From Paraburkholderia sp. BCC1886 (lineage in GTDB: Bacteria > Pseudomonadota > Gammaproteobacteria > Burkholderiales > Burkholderiaceae), in assembly GCF_900996245.1 (NCBI RefSeq), contig NZ_CAAJGK010000022.1, forward strand, positions 124,001 to 188,000: a DNA stretch of 64,000 nucleotides, in the 5' to 3' direction. Positions within the stretch are counted from its first letter, which is position 1; each line of letters opens with the position of its first letter. The translations under genes and the position numbers were made by a program. Below the pieces are notes generated by a model that made no database searches, was not told the DNA's origin, and saw only the letters and a list, made by a program, of their open reading frames with translations. This document shows positions 16,668 to 25,543 of this stretch, in pieces.

Positions 16668-17807
16668 TCATTGCCTTTCGCTGACGACCGGACAGAACCG
16701 GTGACGCACGAAGAAATCCGAAGCGGCCACGCTGATGACGAGAATCGCCTGGATCAGCTGGACCATCGAAAATGGAATCTGGTAGAAGACCTGCAGGCTG
16801 CGTCCGGAGACGAACAGCACCGCAACGAGAATGGCCACGGCGCTCGCGCCGAGCGGATTGTTGCGCGCCAGAAAAGCGATCAGCACGCCGGAGAAGCCGT
16901 AACCCGTATAAAACGACTGCGTGAGCCGGCCTTCCTGACCGACCGCGATCAGGAAGCCCGACATGCCCGCCACCGCGCCCGACAGCAGCACGGTGCCGGT
17001 CAGCAGATGACGCACCGGCACGCCGAGCGCACCGGCGACGCTTTCGCTCGCATGCAGAAAGCGCAGGTACAGACCGGCGCGGCTGCGTTCGGTGAACCAC
17101 CAGGCCGCGAGCGTGACGACGGCCGCGAACAGGATCGCGCTGCTGATCTGCCCGGGCAGATGCGGCAGCAGCGCGAAATCCGGAAACTGCGGCGAATGCG
17201 GAAACGAATCCTTAGGGTCTTGCCACGGTCCATAGACGAGTTGCAGCAGAAAATTCGCGGCGACGTAGTTGAGCATGAGGCTCGAAATGATCTCGTTGAT
17301 GCCGAGCTTCACTTTCAGCACGAGCGGCAGCACGACCCACAGCAATCCGCAGATCAGCGAGGCGAGCAGCATCAACCAGAGACGCGTCGCGTGCGGGCCG
17401 ACGTCGTAGAACGAGATGCCGGTCGCGCCGATCGCGCCGAAGATCATCTGACCTTCGAGGCCGAGATTCCAGAAGCGCGCGCGAAACGCGATGGCTGCGG
17501 CAATCCCGACCAGCACCAGCGGCGCGGCCTGGAACAGCACGGCGCGCAGGCTCTCGCGGTCGAACAGCGTCTGTACAAGGAACTCGTCGAGCAGATCGCC
17601 GGCCGAAACGCCGGCCGCCATCAGGATCGCGCCGCTCAGCGCGAGACCGGCAGCCAGCGCCAGCGCGAAGATCGCGGCACGACGCGCGCGGCTTACTTCC
17701 TGGCGCAGTTCGAGCGTGTAACGGCGCGACAGGAGAGGTTGACGTGGCATGCGCGAGGACGATGCGATGAGCGGTTCTTTACGCGTGTCGGGTTGTGTCG
17801 GCGTCAT
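16668..17807 (-). CDS. ABC transporter permease, nucleoside/BMP importer type (first permease)
   Basis: 379 residues. A positively charged N-terminus of about 45 residues precedes the membrane segments. The motif FRARFWNLGLEGQMIFGAIGA is the counterpart of the LSLGAEG motif in the partner permease, and SLMLNYVAANFLLQLVYGPW is typical of the YufP/PnrD group. The start codon overlaps the ATPase stop by four bases. Forms the channel with the 15740-16666 permease. Confidence 0.9.
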   Translation of the reverse strand: MTPTQPDTRKEPLIASSSRMPRQPLLSRRYTLELRQEVSRARRAAIFALALAAGLALSGAILMAAGVSAGDLLDEFLVQTLFDRESLRAVLFQAAPLVLVGIAAAIAFRARFWNLGLEGQMIFGAIGATGISFYDVGPHATRLWLMLLASLICGLLWVVLPLVLKVKLGINEIISSLMLNYVAANFLLQLVYGPWQDPKDSFPHSPQFPDFALLPHLPGQISSAILFAAVVTLAAWWFTERSRAGLYLRFLHASESVAGALGVPVRHLLTGTVLLSGAVAGMSGFLIAVGQEGRLTQSFYTGYGFSGVLIAFLARNNPLGASAVAILVAVLFVSGRSLQVFYQIPFSMVQLIQAILVISVAASDFFVRHRFCPVVSERQ

Positions 17808-19432
17808 GCTTGCAACAGTTCGGGGTGAGCAGGGCCGTCGGGCGGCGATCCGTTGGGCGGCGATCCATTGGCAGACTTAGTGGCGACCATCGCCTGACCG
17901 ACGGCGAGCCGGTCGGCCGGCGCGGCGAATTCGGCGACGATGCGCCCACGCACGATCACGCCGACACGATCGGCCAGCGCCAGCACTTCATCGAGGTCTT
18001 CGCTGATGAGCAGCACGGCCGCGCCTTGGTCGCGCGCCATCCGCAAGCGTTCGTGCACCTGCGCGCCGGCGCGCGCATCGAGTCCGCGGCTCGGGCTATG
18101 CGCCAGCACGAAACGCAGCGTGCGGCTGAACTCGCGCGCGATCACGAGTTTCTGCGCATTGCCGCCGGACAGGCCAGCGGTTTTCTGGTTCGGCGAACGC
18201 ACGCCGCGCACGTCGAAGGCCGCGACTGCGGCGAGCGCATCGGCCTCGAGTCGCGCGCGGTCGAGGCGCAGGAAACTGCCGTAGCGGCCGCTATGCACCT
18301 GGCCGACGCCGAAGTTCTCGGCCACCGACAGATCGCCGGCCAGCGCCAGCCGGTAGCGGTCCGCCGGAATCGACGCGATGCCGAGTTCGCGGCGCGCTTC
18401 GGTATCGAGCGCGCGCAGGTCGCCGGCTTCGGCGAACTCCAGCACGCCGGTTTGCACGGGCACGAGTCCCATGATGGCGCCCGCGAGTTCGCTCTGACCG
18501 TTGCCGCCAATGCCCGCGACGCCGTAGATCTCGCCCGCCCGCACCTGCAGATCGATACCCGCGAGCGCGGGCGGACCGTTCGCCGCCGAGGTCCGCACGT
18601 CGCGCAAGGTCAGCCGCGTGGGCCCGGGTTCGGCGCGCGGTCGGGCCGGCACCGTGGCGGCTTCGCCCACTGTCAGGCGCACCAGTTCGGCCTCGTCCAC
18701 GTCGCGCGGATCGAGCGTGGTCACGGTGCGGCCCGCGCGCATCACGGTGACGCGATCCGCGTAACGGCGCACGTCGGCAATCTTGTGCGTGACGAGCACT
18801 ACCGCCGCGCCTTGGCGCGCGAGTGTGCGCACCGTCTCGAGCAGACGCGCGGCTTCGGTGTCGGTCAGCACGGCGGTCGGTTCGTCGAGAATCAGAATGC
18901 GTGCGCCCGCAAGCATCACTTTCAGAATTTCGACGCGTTGCTGCTCGGCCACCGAGAGTTGCGAGATCCGCCGCCCGGTGTCGATGTCGAAGCCGAGTGC
19001 CTGCGCCTGCCGGTGGATCATCTCGCGCAGCGCGATCAGCTTGCGGCCATGCGAGAGCGTGCGCTCGAAGGTCTCTTCGGGCAGCCCCAGCATGATGTTT
19101 TCGAGCACCGTGAACGGCGCCACCAGCTTGAAATGCTGGTGCACCATGCCGATGTGCTCACGCGCCGCATCACGTGGGCCGCCGAAACGCACGGGATTGT
19201 CGTCGACCAGCAGCACGCCGGCCTCGGGCGTGTAGAGGCCGGCCGCGATGTTCATCAGCGAGGATTTGCCCGCGCCGTTCTCGCCGAGCAACGCATGCAC
19301 CTCGCCCCAGCGCACGGTGAAGTGCGCGTCGTCGAGCGCGACGAAGCCGTCGAAACTCTTGCGGATGCCGCTGAGCGACAGCGCATCGGACGGGCGGGGC
19401 GCGGGGCTCGCGCCTTCAGGCAGATCGCTCAT
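17804..19432 (-). CDS. ABC transporter ATP-binding protein, duplicated ATPase of BMP-type importer
   Basis: 542 residues with two nucleotide-binding domains. The first has Walker A GENGAGKSS, signature LSVAEQQRVEILK and Walker B ILILDEPTAVLTD. The second has the degenerate GIGGNGQSE in place of Walker A, signature LSGGNAQKLVIARE and LAHSPSRGLD in place of the usual DEPT. This asymmetry is normal for sugar/nucleoside importers. Lies 10 bp after the binding-protein gene. Confidence 0.94.
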   Translation of the reverse strand: MSDLPEGASPAPRPSDALSLSGIRKSFDGFVALDDAHFTVRWGEVHALLGENGAGKSSLMNIAAGLYTPEAGVLLVDDNPVRFGGPRDAAREHIGMVHQHFKLVAPFTVLENIMLGLPEETFERTLSHGRKLIALREMIHRQAQALGFDIDTGRRISQLSVAEQQRVEILKVMLAGARILILDEPTAVLTDTEAARLLETVRTLARQGAAVVLVTHKIADVRRYADRVTVMRAGRTVTTLDPRDVDEAELVRLTVGEAATVPARPRAEPGPTRLTLRDVRTSAANGPPALAGIDLQVRAGEIYGVAGIGGNGQSELAGAIMGLVPVQTGVLEFAEAGDLRALDTEARRELGIASIPADRYRLALAGDLSVAENFGVGQVHSGRYGSFLRLDRARLEADALAAVAAFDVRGVRSPNQKTAGLSGGNAQKLVIAREFSRTLRFVLAHSPSRGLDARAGAQVHERLRMARDQGAAVLLISEDLDEVLALADRVGVIVRGRIVAEFAAPADRLAVGQAMVATKSANGSPPNGSPPDGPAHPELLQA

Positions 19433-19442
19433 TGGCGTGCGC

Positions 19443-20525
19443 TCATTTCTGTGCGGTCACGCCTTTGACGAACCAGTCCATCTTCCACAGGTCGCCGTCG
19501 CTCAACACGCTGCCGGCCGGCACGCGCAGTTTGCCGTCGCGGTCCGACAGCGGGCCCGCATAAATCTGCTTGCCATGGATGATCGCGTCGCGCTCGGCCA
19601 TGATGATTTTCTGTTTGTCCGCCGGAACCGCTGCGCCGAAGCCGGCGATATCGGTGCCGCCGTCTTTCATCTCGATCAGCGCGCCGGTCGGCGAGGGCTT
19701 CCAGTTACCCGCTTCGATCTTGCGCACTTCGGGAATCAGGAATTTGTCCCACACCCACACCGACGAGCACACCGTCGCCTTCGGCGCGAACTGGCGCAGA
19801 TCGCGGTGGTGTCCCGTGCCGTACACGCCGCGTTCCTGCGCGACGATTTGCGGCGTCGGTGTATCGACGTGCTGGCCGATCACGTCGGCGCCGTGATCGA
19901 TCAAAGCCATTGCAGCGGCGCGCTCCTTCACCGGATCGTTCCACGCACCCGTGTAGATGACGGTGAGCGTCGCATTCGGATTGATCTTCTGCGCGCCGAG
20001 TTCGTAGGCGTTGATGGTCCAGTTGACCACGCCGAACGGATTCGCCGCGACGAAGCCGAGCTTGCCCGTCTTCGAGGCCGCGGCTGCGGCCATGCCGCAG
20101 AGGTACTGGCTTTCATACGTGCGACCGTAGAACGATTCGAGGTTCGGCGCGTTGGTGGTGCCCGACGCGTTCAGGAACGCGACGTCCGGGTGCCTGGCGG
20201 CAAGCTGCTTGAAGGTATCCGAGTAACCGAACGCCGTGCCGATCACGATATTCGCGCCGCGCTGGATGAAGCGCTCCGCGACCGGTGTAATGGCCGACGA
20301 ATCTTCCGGAATGCTCTCGACGAACTGGATTTTCTGGCCGAGCGCGGCTTCCATCTTCTTGCGCGCTTCGTCGAACGACTCGGTCCAGCCGCCGTCGTTT
20401 TTCGGACCGAAGTAGAGCATGGCGATTTTCGGCGGACCCTTGAGCGTGAAGCCGTCGGCGAAGACCGGCGCGGCGCAGCAAAGGAGCGACGCGAGTGTGA
20501 TACCTGTAAGCAGCTTGCGGAGCAT
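19443..20525 (-). CDS. BMP/PnrA-family ABC transporter substrate-binding protein
   Basis: 360 residues with a Sec signal peptide (LLTGITLASLLCCAAPVFADG). The mature protein begins with FTLKGPPKIAMLYFGPKNDGGWTESFDEAR; the aromatic/Asn pattern and YLCGMAAAAASKTGKLGFVAANPFG are BMP-family hallmarks. It binds the ligand, possibly a nucleobase-like compound, in the periplasm for the ATPase and permeases downstream. Its low similarity to the 2253-3242 protein suggests a different ligand. Confidence 0.92.
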   Translation of the reverse strand: MLRKLLTGITLASLLCCAAPVFADGFTLKGPPKIAMLYFGPKNDGGWTESFDEARKKMEAALGQKIQFVESIPEDSSAITPVAERFIQRGANIVIGTAFGYSDTFKQLAARHPDVAFLNASGTTNAPNLESFYGRTYESQYLCGMAAAAASKTGKLGFVAANPFGVVNWTINAYELGAQKINPNATLTVIYTGAWNDPVKERAAAMALIDHGADVIGQHVDTPTPQIVAQERGVYGTGHHRDLRQFAPKATVCSSVWVWDKFLIPEVRKIEAGNWKPSPTGALIEMKDGGTDIAGFGAAVPADKQKIIMAERDAIIHGKQIYAGPLSDRDGKLRVPAGSVLSDGDLWKMDWFVKGVTAQK

Positions 20526-20639
20526 GGGCGGTGGTCGGATAAAAAAGGTCAGGGGACTGCGGACGCCACGCGTCGCAGACGATTTTCTTTTTGCCGTGCG
20601 GGTTGTTGCGATGGCTTCTGCAGTTTTTTACTGCGTTGC

Positions 20640-21026
20640 CTACATCATGAAGTTGATACGGAACACGTTGCCTTCCGGGTCCAGCAGCACCGCCTGGTAC
20701 CAGTTGTAGTAGGTCACGTAGGGCGGCTTCACGAGCGTCGCGCCGGCCGCGACCGCGAGCGGCACCATGCGGTCCACGTCGGCCTGACTATCCACGTCGA
20801 TGTTCAGCAGGAACTTGACGCCGCGGGTTTCAGCGTGATCTTCGAGATGCAGCAGCGCATAGGCATCGAGCGCGTTGAAGCCGAGGCTCGACTTGCCGGT
20901 AGCGAGCCCGCGAAAAATCGGCGAGCGGATCGCCTCGATTTCCGCGAAGCCGAACACGTGCTGATAGAAACCCGACAACGCGACCACGTCGCGCGCGAAC
21001 ACGTTCACATACGAGAGATGCGCCAT
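20640..21026 (-). CDS. VOC (glyoxalase/bleomycin-resistance fold) protein
   Basis: 128 residues with the vicinal-oxygen-chelate fold: AHLSYVNVFARDVVALSGFYQHVFGF at the N-terminus, then a paired beta-alpha-beta-beta-beta half ending NWYQAVLLDPEGNVFRINFM. Metal ligands are likely the first His and the Glu in DPEGNVF. The ATG directly abuts the oxygenase stop. Members act as isomerases, lyases or extradiol dioxygenases; which applies here is not clear. It probably works with the oxygenase on the imported compound. Confidence 0.85.
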   Translation of the reverse strand: MAHLSYVNVFARDVVALSGFYQHVFGFAEIEAIRSPIFRGLATGKSSLGFNALDAYALLHLEDHAETRGVKFLLNIDVDSQADVDRMVPLAVAAGATLVKPPYVTYYNWYQAVLLDPEGNVFRINFMM

Positions 21027-22028
21027 TCAGGCTGCCTCCACCGTGCCGCCGAAGGTCGTCTGCTTGACGAACTTCGAGCGCAGGTGATCGCCGGAGGAAA
21101 TCGGCGCATAGCGCGGGCTCTCTCCCGCAGCGAGACAGCCGGGCAGACACTCGACCATGGCGTCATAGTTCGGCTGATGGAAGAACACCAGCGACTGCCG
21201 GCGATTCGTAGCGGCGATGTCGAACGGCGGGTTCTCCACGCGATGCATGGTCGAAATCCATTGATCGTTGGTCCACTGCATCATCAGATCGCCGATGTTC
21301 ACTACCAGCGCGTCGTCGATCAGCGGCACGTCGACCCATTCGCCCGCGCGGTTCACGGCCTGCAGGCCGCGGTCGTCGGGGCGCACGATGGTCAGGCTGC
21401 CGTAGTCGCTGTGCGCGCCGGCGCGCAACTGGTTCGGCAGCGGCGCTTCGCGCTGGGCCGGATAACTGAGCACGCGGAACATGCTGATATGGTGATCGAT
21501 ACGATCGTCGAAGAAATGTTCCGGCAACGCGAGCGCGAGCGCGAAGATGCGCATCAGCGAACGCGACAGTTCGCTCATCACGAGAAAGTACTCGTCCCAT
21601 GCCTGCTGGAAACCGGCGATGGGCGGATAGACGTTCGGTTCGAAGTGCGGGCCGGCAGCGGGGCCGCGGTGGTAATCGTCGTTGGGCACGTTGGCGGGAC
21701 CGATCGAAAACGATTCCTTCAGGTCGCCGGGCGTGGCTTCTTCGAGGCTATACGAGAGGCCTTCTTCGCCCACTGCGCTGTAGCCGCGTACCGCGTCGAT
21801 GCGCGGACGGTCCACCTTGCGTTTCTCCGCGAGCGGTAGCGCGAAGAATTCGCGCGAGACCTTCGTCACGCGGTCGATCAGTTCGGCCGGCACGCCGTGA
21901 TTCCTGATGACGAGAAAGCCGATACTGCGGCACGCTTCGTCGACTTCCTTCGCCACCTTCGCGCGGCCTTCGGGTGTGCCCTCGAAATACGGCCCAAGGT
22001 CGATAACGGGCACATGCAGAAGAGTCAT
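21027..22028 (-). CDS. Isopenicillin N synthase-like Fe(II)/2-oxoglutarate-type oxygenase
   Basis: 333 residues from the ATG at 22028; an ATG 13 codons upstream is possible but puts a charged tail before the family start VPVIDLGPYFEG. The N-terminal non-heme dioxygenase domain (FLVIRNHGVPAELIDRV) is followed by the jelly-roll core with the Fe ligands in HSDYGSLT (His, Asp) and the distal His in MHRVENPP, plus the cosubstrate-anchoring RQSLVFF. Likely hydroxylates the substrate of the BMP importer encoded downstream. Two TGACCG-type sites lie upstream. Confidence 0.9.
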   Translation of the reverse strand: MTLLHVPVIDLGPYFEGTPEGRAKVAKEVDEACRSIGFLVIRNHGVPAELIDRVTKVSREFFALPLAEKRKVDRPRIDAVRGYSAVGEEGLSYSLEEATPGDLKESFSIGPANVPNDDYHRGPAAGPHFEPNVYPPIAGFQQAWDEYFLVMSELSRSLMRIFALALALPEHFFDDRIDHHISMFRVLSYPAQREAPLPNQLRAGAHSDYGSLTIVRPDDRGLQAVNRAGEWVDVPLIDDALVVNIGDLMMQWTNDQWISTMHRVENPPFDIAATNRRQSLVFFHQPNYDAMVECLPGCLAAGESPRYAPISSGDHLRSKFVKQTTFGGTVEAA

Positions 22029-22150
22029 AGTGTAGTCTCGCAGTCGGTCCTGTTCATTTGCTGGCAATTGGCCGGTGCGTAGCGGTCAATCCGCTGCTTT
22101 ACGCGGCCTTACGCTAGCGGCGGCCACACAATGCAACGTTCGTGCCTATC

Positions 22151-22166
22151 TGACCGGTCGGACAGG
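22151..22166. promoter_or_regulatory. Candidate operator, copy 2 of the TGACCG-N4-GGWCA site
   Basis: TGACCGGTCGGACAGG, about 120 bp upstream of the oxygenase start. It matches the site at 3394 at 15 of 16 positions. Confidence 0.45.
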
Positions 22167-22316
22167 TTTGCGGAATCCGGCCTGACGAGCCGGGCAACGG
22201 CGGGGTCGATCGAAGCGTGCGCGGACTCATTCGAATCCGCTTCGCCAGTCGTTCGCGGCACACAAAACGTGCATCAGGCACAGTGTCGGGGCGGCCGGCG
22301 GCGCTCTGCACCTGTT

Positions 22317-22332
22317 TGACCGACTGGTCAGG
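22317..22332. promoter_or_regulatory. Candidate operator, copy 3 of the TGACCG-N4-GGWCA site
   Basis: TGACCGACTGGTCAGG, with perfect TGACC/GGTCA arms, 45 bp before the histidine kinase start. With the 22151 site it could control both divergent units. Confidence 0.4.
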
Positions 22333-22376
22333 ATTGGCCTTCACACTGCGCTGTTCGAGGCACATGAGGACAAGCT

Positions 22377-23495
22377 ATGCGACTCGCCGATTTCATCCGT
22401 CACGACATGGAAGCGATTCTCGCGGACTGGGAAAAGTTTGCCCGCACCCTGTTGCCGGCGGCCGCGAATCTGCGCTCGTCGGCGTTGCGCGATCACGCGC
22501 AGCAGATTCTCGAAGCCGTGGCCAACGATCTGTGGACCTCGCAAAGCGCCGAGGCGGAACTGGCGAAATCGACGGGACAGATGCCCACACTTGCGGGCGC
22601 ACCGGAAACGGCGGCCCAGACGCACGCGATACTGCGCGCGCGCGGCGGCTTCGACATCACCCAACTCGTTGCGGAGTACCGTGCCTTACGCGCCAGCGTG
22701 TTGCGTCTGTGGCTCGCTGCGTGTCAGCCCGGTGCGCCCGATCAGGGCGACATCATCCGTTTCAATGAAGCGATCGATCAGGCGGTTGCCGAGTCGGTCG
22801 GGTATTTCAGCGCGCAGGTGGACCAGGCTCGCAACCTGTTGATCGGCATGCTGGGACACGATATGCGCAGCCCGCTGCAGACTATCCAGGCGACCGCGTC
22901 GTATCTGGTCGCGTTGAATGCGGGCGAGAAAGTGTCGGCCGCCGCAGCGCGCCTGATTCGCGGCGGCGAGCGTATGCAGGGGCTACTCGACGATATGCTC
23001 GATTTCAACCGGACGCGGCTTGGCCTCGGCATCAATATCGCGCCGGCCGCTGTCGATCTGGCCGACCTGCTCGCCGACGAAATCGGCCAGTTGCAGGCCG
23101 CGCATCCCGATCGCCATATCGAGTGGCGTGCGTGCGGCGACTGCGCGGGTGTCTGGGACGGCCGCCGTTTGCAGCAACTACTCGGCAATCTGGTGTTGAA
23201 CGCGCTTCGCTACGGCGCGCCGGACGAGCCGGTATGCGTCACGTTGAACGGTGAGCCGGCCGAGGTCTGTCTGGCGGTGAAGAACAGCGGCCCGGCCATC
23301 GAGATCGACGCGCTGGAGCGTATCTTCGATCCGTTGCATCGCGGCATGCATCAAGGCGACCCGAACACGGAGGGCAGCCTCGGGCTCGGACTGTATATCG
23401 TGCGGGAAATCGCGAAGGCTCATGGCGGCGAGATCGGCGCATGCTCGGACGCGAACGGAACGGTGTTCGCCCTGCGTTTGCCGCGACGCTGTTAG
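22377..23495 (+). CDS. Sensor histidine kinase with RsbRD-like N-terminal domain
   Basis: 372 residues, cytoplasmic, with no membrane segment. Residues about 1-140 are helical and resemble the RsbRD-type domain (ILADWEKFARTLLP ... VAEYRALRASVLRLW). The dimerisation/phosphoacceptor helix has His in LLIGMLGHDMRSPLQTIQA, followed by the N-box LLGNLVLNALRYGAP and a GLGLYIVREIAKAHGG ATP lid region. The start follows GAGGA. No response regulator is encoded next to it, so its partner is elsewhere. Divergent from the oxygenase/importer operon and near two shared operator-like sites. Confidence 0.88.
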   Translation: MRLADFIRHDMEAILADWEKFARTLLPAAANLRSSALRDHAQQILEAVANDLWTSQSAEAELAKSTGQMPTLAGAPETAAQTHAILRARGGFDITQLVAEYRALRASVLRLWLAACQPGAPDQGDIIRFNEAIDQAVAESVGYFSAQVDQARNLLIGMLGHDMRSPLQTIQATASYLVALNAGEKVSAAAARLIRGGERMQGLLDDMLDFNRTRLGLGINIAPAAVDLADLLADEIGQLQAAHPDRHIEWRACGDCAGVWDGRRLQQLLGNLVLNALRYGAPDEPVCVTLNGEPAEVCLAVKNSGPAIEIDALERIFDPLHRGMHQGDPNTEGSLGLGLYIVREIAKAHGGEIGACSDANGTVFALRLPRRC

Positions 23496-23608
23496 GCGGG
23501 CTCGACGATACGTCGAACGCGTGGGCCCAACCTAACGATTTCTTCATCCGGCGCGGCAGCGATTTAATGCAGCATGGCAGGCATCTTTCATTGCGAACAG
23601 GATTGACG

Positions 23609-23785
23609 ATGCTTGCTTCACGTCCCGCCCCAGGTCCCGCTTTCTTTGCACGACGCCCCCGCTCGGTTGCCAGAACCGTGGCGGTGCTGGCCGGGCTGGT
23701 GTCCGCCGCGGTCTCTCCGCTGGCGAATGCTGCCGGGTTGCCGCCGTATGCGAACCTGTCGACGCTGCACGTCGAACCGAGTTAA
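23609..23785 (+). CDS. Small putative exported protein
   Basis: 58 residues. A basic N-terminus and hydrophobic stretch (VAVLAGLVSAAVSPLANAAG) look like a signal peptide, leaving a very short tail ending STLHVEPS. No obvious ribosome site or recognised family. It may be a real small exported peptide or a chance frame between the histidine kinase and the SMP-30-like gene. Confidence 0.35.
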   Translation: MLASRPAPGPAFFARRPRSVARTVAVLAGLVSAAVSPLANAAGLPPYANLSTLHVEPS

Positions 23786-23895
23786 CAGCCGACTGAACCG
23801 GCTGGCTTTATAGCTGTCTTTCAGAATGATTGAAGACCAGGCAGGGCTCGATTGGATCGGGCCTGCCGTCATCGGCTATTCAAGGAGACACAGCG

Positions 23896-24861
23896 ATGAA
23901 CCATCCGTCCGGGCCCACTACCCGCATCCCCGACTTTCCCGCCGAACTGAGCTTCGCGCCCATTCCGCCCTCCGAGCAGGCTCTCCCGACGCTGATTGCC
24001 GAACCCTGGTTCAAGGTGTCCAGCGAATTCAAACAGCTCGAAGGCCTCTGCTTCGATCGCGATGGGCGTCTGTATTTTCTCGAGGTATTCGGCGGCACGA
24101 TCTATCGTCTCGATACGGGTAGCCGGCAGTTGACGGAAATCTGTCGCGCCGAGGGACTCAACCCGGCAGCAATCAAGATTCACAAGGACGGTCGCCTGTT
24201 CGTGTGCTGCCTCGGCGACTTCAAAAACGGCCAGATCTTCACGATGGACCCCGACGGCGGAAACCGTCGAACGATTCTCGACGGCTACGTGGCGGACGAT
24301 CTGGTGTTCGCGAAGGATGGCGGCTTCTACTTCACGCATTTCGTGGGCACGTCGTGCGAGCCGACCGGGGGCGTCTATCACGTGTCGGCCGATTGGCGCA
24401 CCGTCACGCCGATCCTCGAGAAAATGGCCGGGCCGAACGGTGTCGCGCTTTCCGTCGACGAGCGCATGTTGTGGGTGACCGAGACCAATGCCAACCGCCT
24501 GCACCTGATCGAACTCGACAGCAGCGGCACCGGCATCGCCCCGTACGGCACCTGCGTTCCTTATCACTTCACCGGTTATCACGGCCCCGACTCGTGCAGT
24601 ATCGACGCGGCCGACAACCTCTATGTCGCCATGTATTGCCAGGGACGCGTGATGGCGTTCAACCGGTTCGGCTTCCCGATCGGCCAGGTGCTGATTCCCG
24701 GGCGCGAGCGGGGGCATCACCTGCGCACGACCCATCCGATGATCGTCCCCGGCACGAACGATCTGCTGATCTGCACCAACGACCATGAGAAAGGCGAAGG
24801 GTCGTGGATTTTCAGGTCGAAAGCGTTTGCAGTGTCACACGAGAGCTTTCAGTTCCAGTAA
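23896..24861 (+). CDS. SMP-30/gluconolactonase-like beta-propeller protein
   Basis: 321 residues. The start is at 23896, preceded by AAGGAG; an upstream in-frame ATG lacks such a site. Repeated beta-propeller blades are visible (LEGLCFDRDGRLYFLEVFGG, IKIHKDGRLFVCCLGD, LVFAKDGGFYFTHFVG, MAGPNGVALSVDERMLWVTE). The NGV and EGL motifs with Asp/Asn/Glu ligands fit a metal-dependent lactonase of the SMP-30 group. No signal peptide. The substrate is unknown; the gene appears monocistronic. Confidence 0.82.
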   Translation: MNHPSGPTTRIPDFPAELSFAPIPPSEQALPTLIAEPWFKVSSEFKQLEGLCFDRDGRLYFLEVFGGTIYRLDTGSRQLTEICRAEGLNPAAIKIHKDGRLFVCCLGDFKNGQIFTMDPDGGNRRTILDGYVADDLVFAKDGGFYFTHFVGTSCEPTGGVYHVSADWRTVTPILEKMAGPNGVALSVDERMLWVTETNANRLHLIELDSSGTGIAPYGTCVPYHFTGYHGPDSCSIDAADNLYVAMYCQGRVMAFNRFGFPIGQVLIPGRERGHHLRTTHPMIVPGTNDLLICTNDHEKGEGSWIFRSKAFAVSHESFQFQ

Positions 24862-25003
24862 CACGGCGCGTGCGACGAAACGCCGGCTCGCGGGCGGTCT
24901 CCTGACGGTTGCCCGATCGCAGCCAGATTTGCTGATACGATCTCATCCGCAAGCAAAAAGGGCGGACGCCCGGATCATTCAATCTATCGAGCAAGAGGTG
25001 CAT

Positions 25004-25132
25004 ATGTGGGTGCGTTTTCTGGCGCTGTTTCTGGTGGCAGGTGCCGCAGCTTCCCTGACGGGCTGCAACACCGTGGCGGGTGCGGGTAGGGACGTCACGG
25101 ATTCAGCGCACGCGGTTCAACGCGCTCTGTAA
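25004..25132 (+). CDS. ecnA: Entericidin A/B-family small lipoprotein
   Basis: 42 residues. A short signal peptide ends in the lipobox SLTGC, followed by NTVAGAGRDVTDSAHAVQRAL, the conserved entericidin core. AAGAGG lies just upstream of the ATG. Entericidins are lipid-anchored envelope peptides, described as a toxin/antidote pair in E. coli; only one member is present here. A strong hairpin follows. Confidence 0.8.
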   Translation: MWVRFLALFLVAGAAASLTGCNTVAGAGRDVTDSAHAVQRAL

Positions 25133-25141
25133 GTTACGGAA

Positions 25142-25178
25142 GCGGCGCGGTTCAGAGCACCAACGGTGTCCGCGCCGC
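25142..25178 (+). terminator. GC-rich hairpin after the entericidin gene
   Basis: Arms GCGGCGCGG (25142-25150) and CCGCGCCGC (25170-25178), nine perfect pairs, with an inner CACC/GGTG stem. No U-tract follows, so it may be a weak or factor-assisted terminator. Confidence 0.45.
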
Positions 25179-25388
25179 CACTATTTCCTCATCTGGTCGA
25201 CGTCGCTTTGCATAAGCATTGCTGCTGACCTATCAGAAGCAGGGTGCCGTTCCCGGGCACCGAAGCACCATCCCCTAAGTAAATCGCACTGATTTGACGC
25301 AATAACAGCGGCATCGCACGAGAAGCCCGCAGCCTTATGCCGCCCGAAGTGTTTATCAGCATGAATTTAATGTTCATGTTGGTAATCA

Positions 25389-25404
25389 TGGCATGGAGGT
25401 TGCG
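25389..25404 (+). promoter_or_regulatory. Sigma-54 promoter of glnT
   Basis: TGGCATGGAGGTTGCG has the invariant GG and GC ten bases apart (consensus TGGCAC-N5-TTGC), 140 bp upstream of glnT. The 25.18-25.39 kb gap holds no gene; a GGTGCC-N7-GGCACC palindrome at 25243-25261 is a possible activator site, but no GCAC-N7-GTGC site is seen. Confidence 0.75.
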
Positions 25405-25543
25405 TAAGGGGTTCACGAGGGGGAAGTGCTGCGTCTCCGTAGTTTCCTGATAGGAAAAATTGTTTCGCTTTGATAAATTAGCGCGGCCATGCAAACAGGC
25501 ATGGCTCGTCAACCAGTCTGCAATGTTGCTGCAAGGAGTGACG

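Noticed and set aside
25243..25261. GGTGCC-N7-GGCACC palindrome as an NtrC site for glnT
   Set aside because: The half-sites are everted relative to GCAC-N7-GTGC. It may still be an operator, but I cannot assign it.
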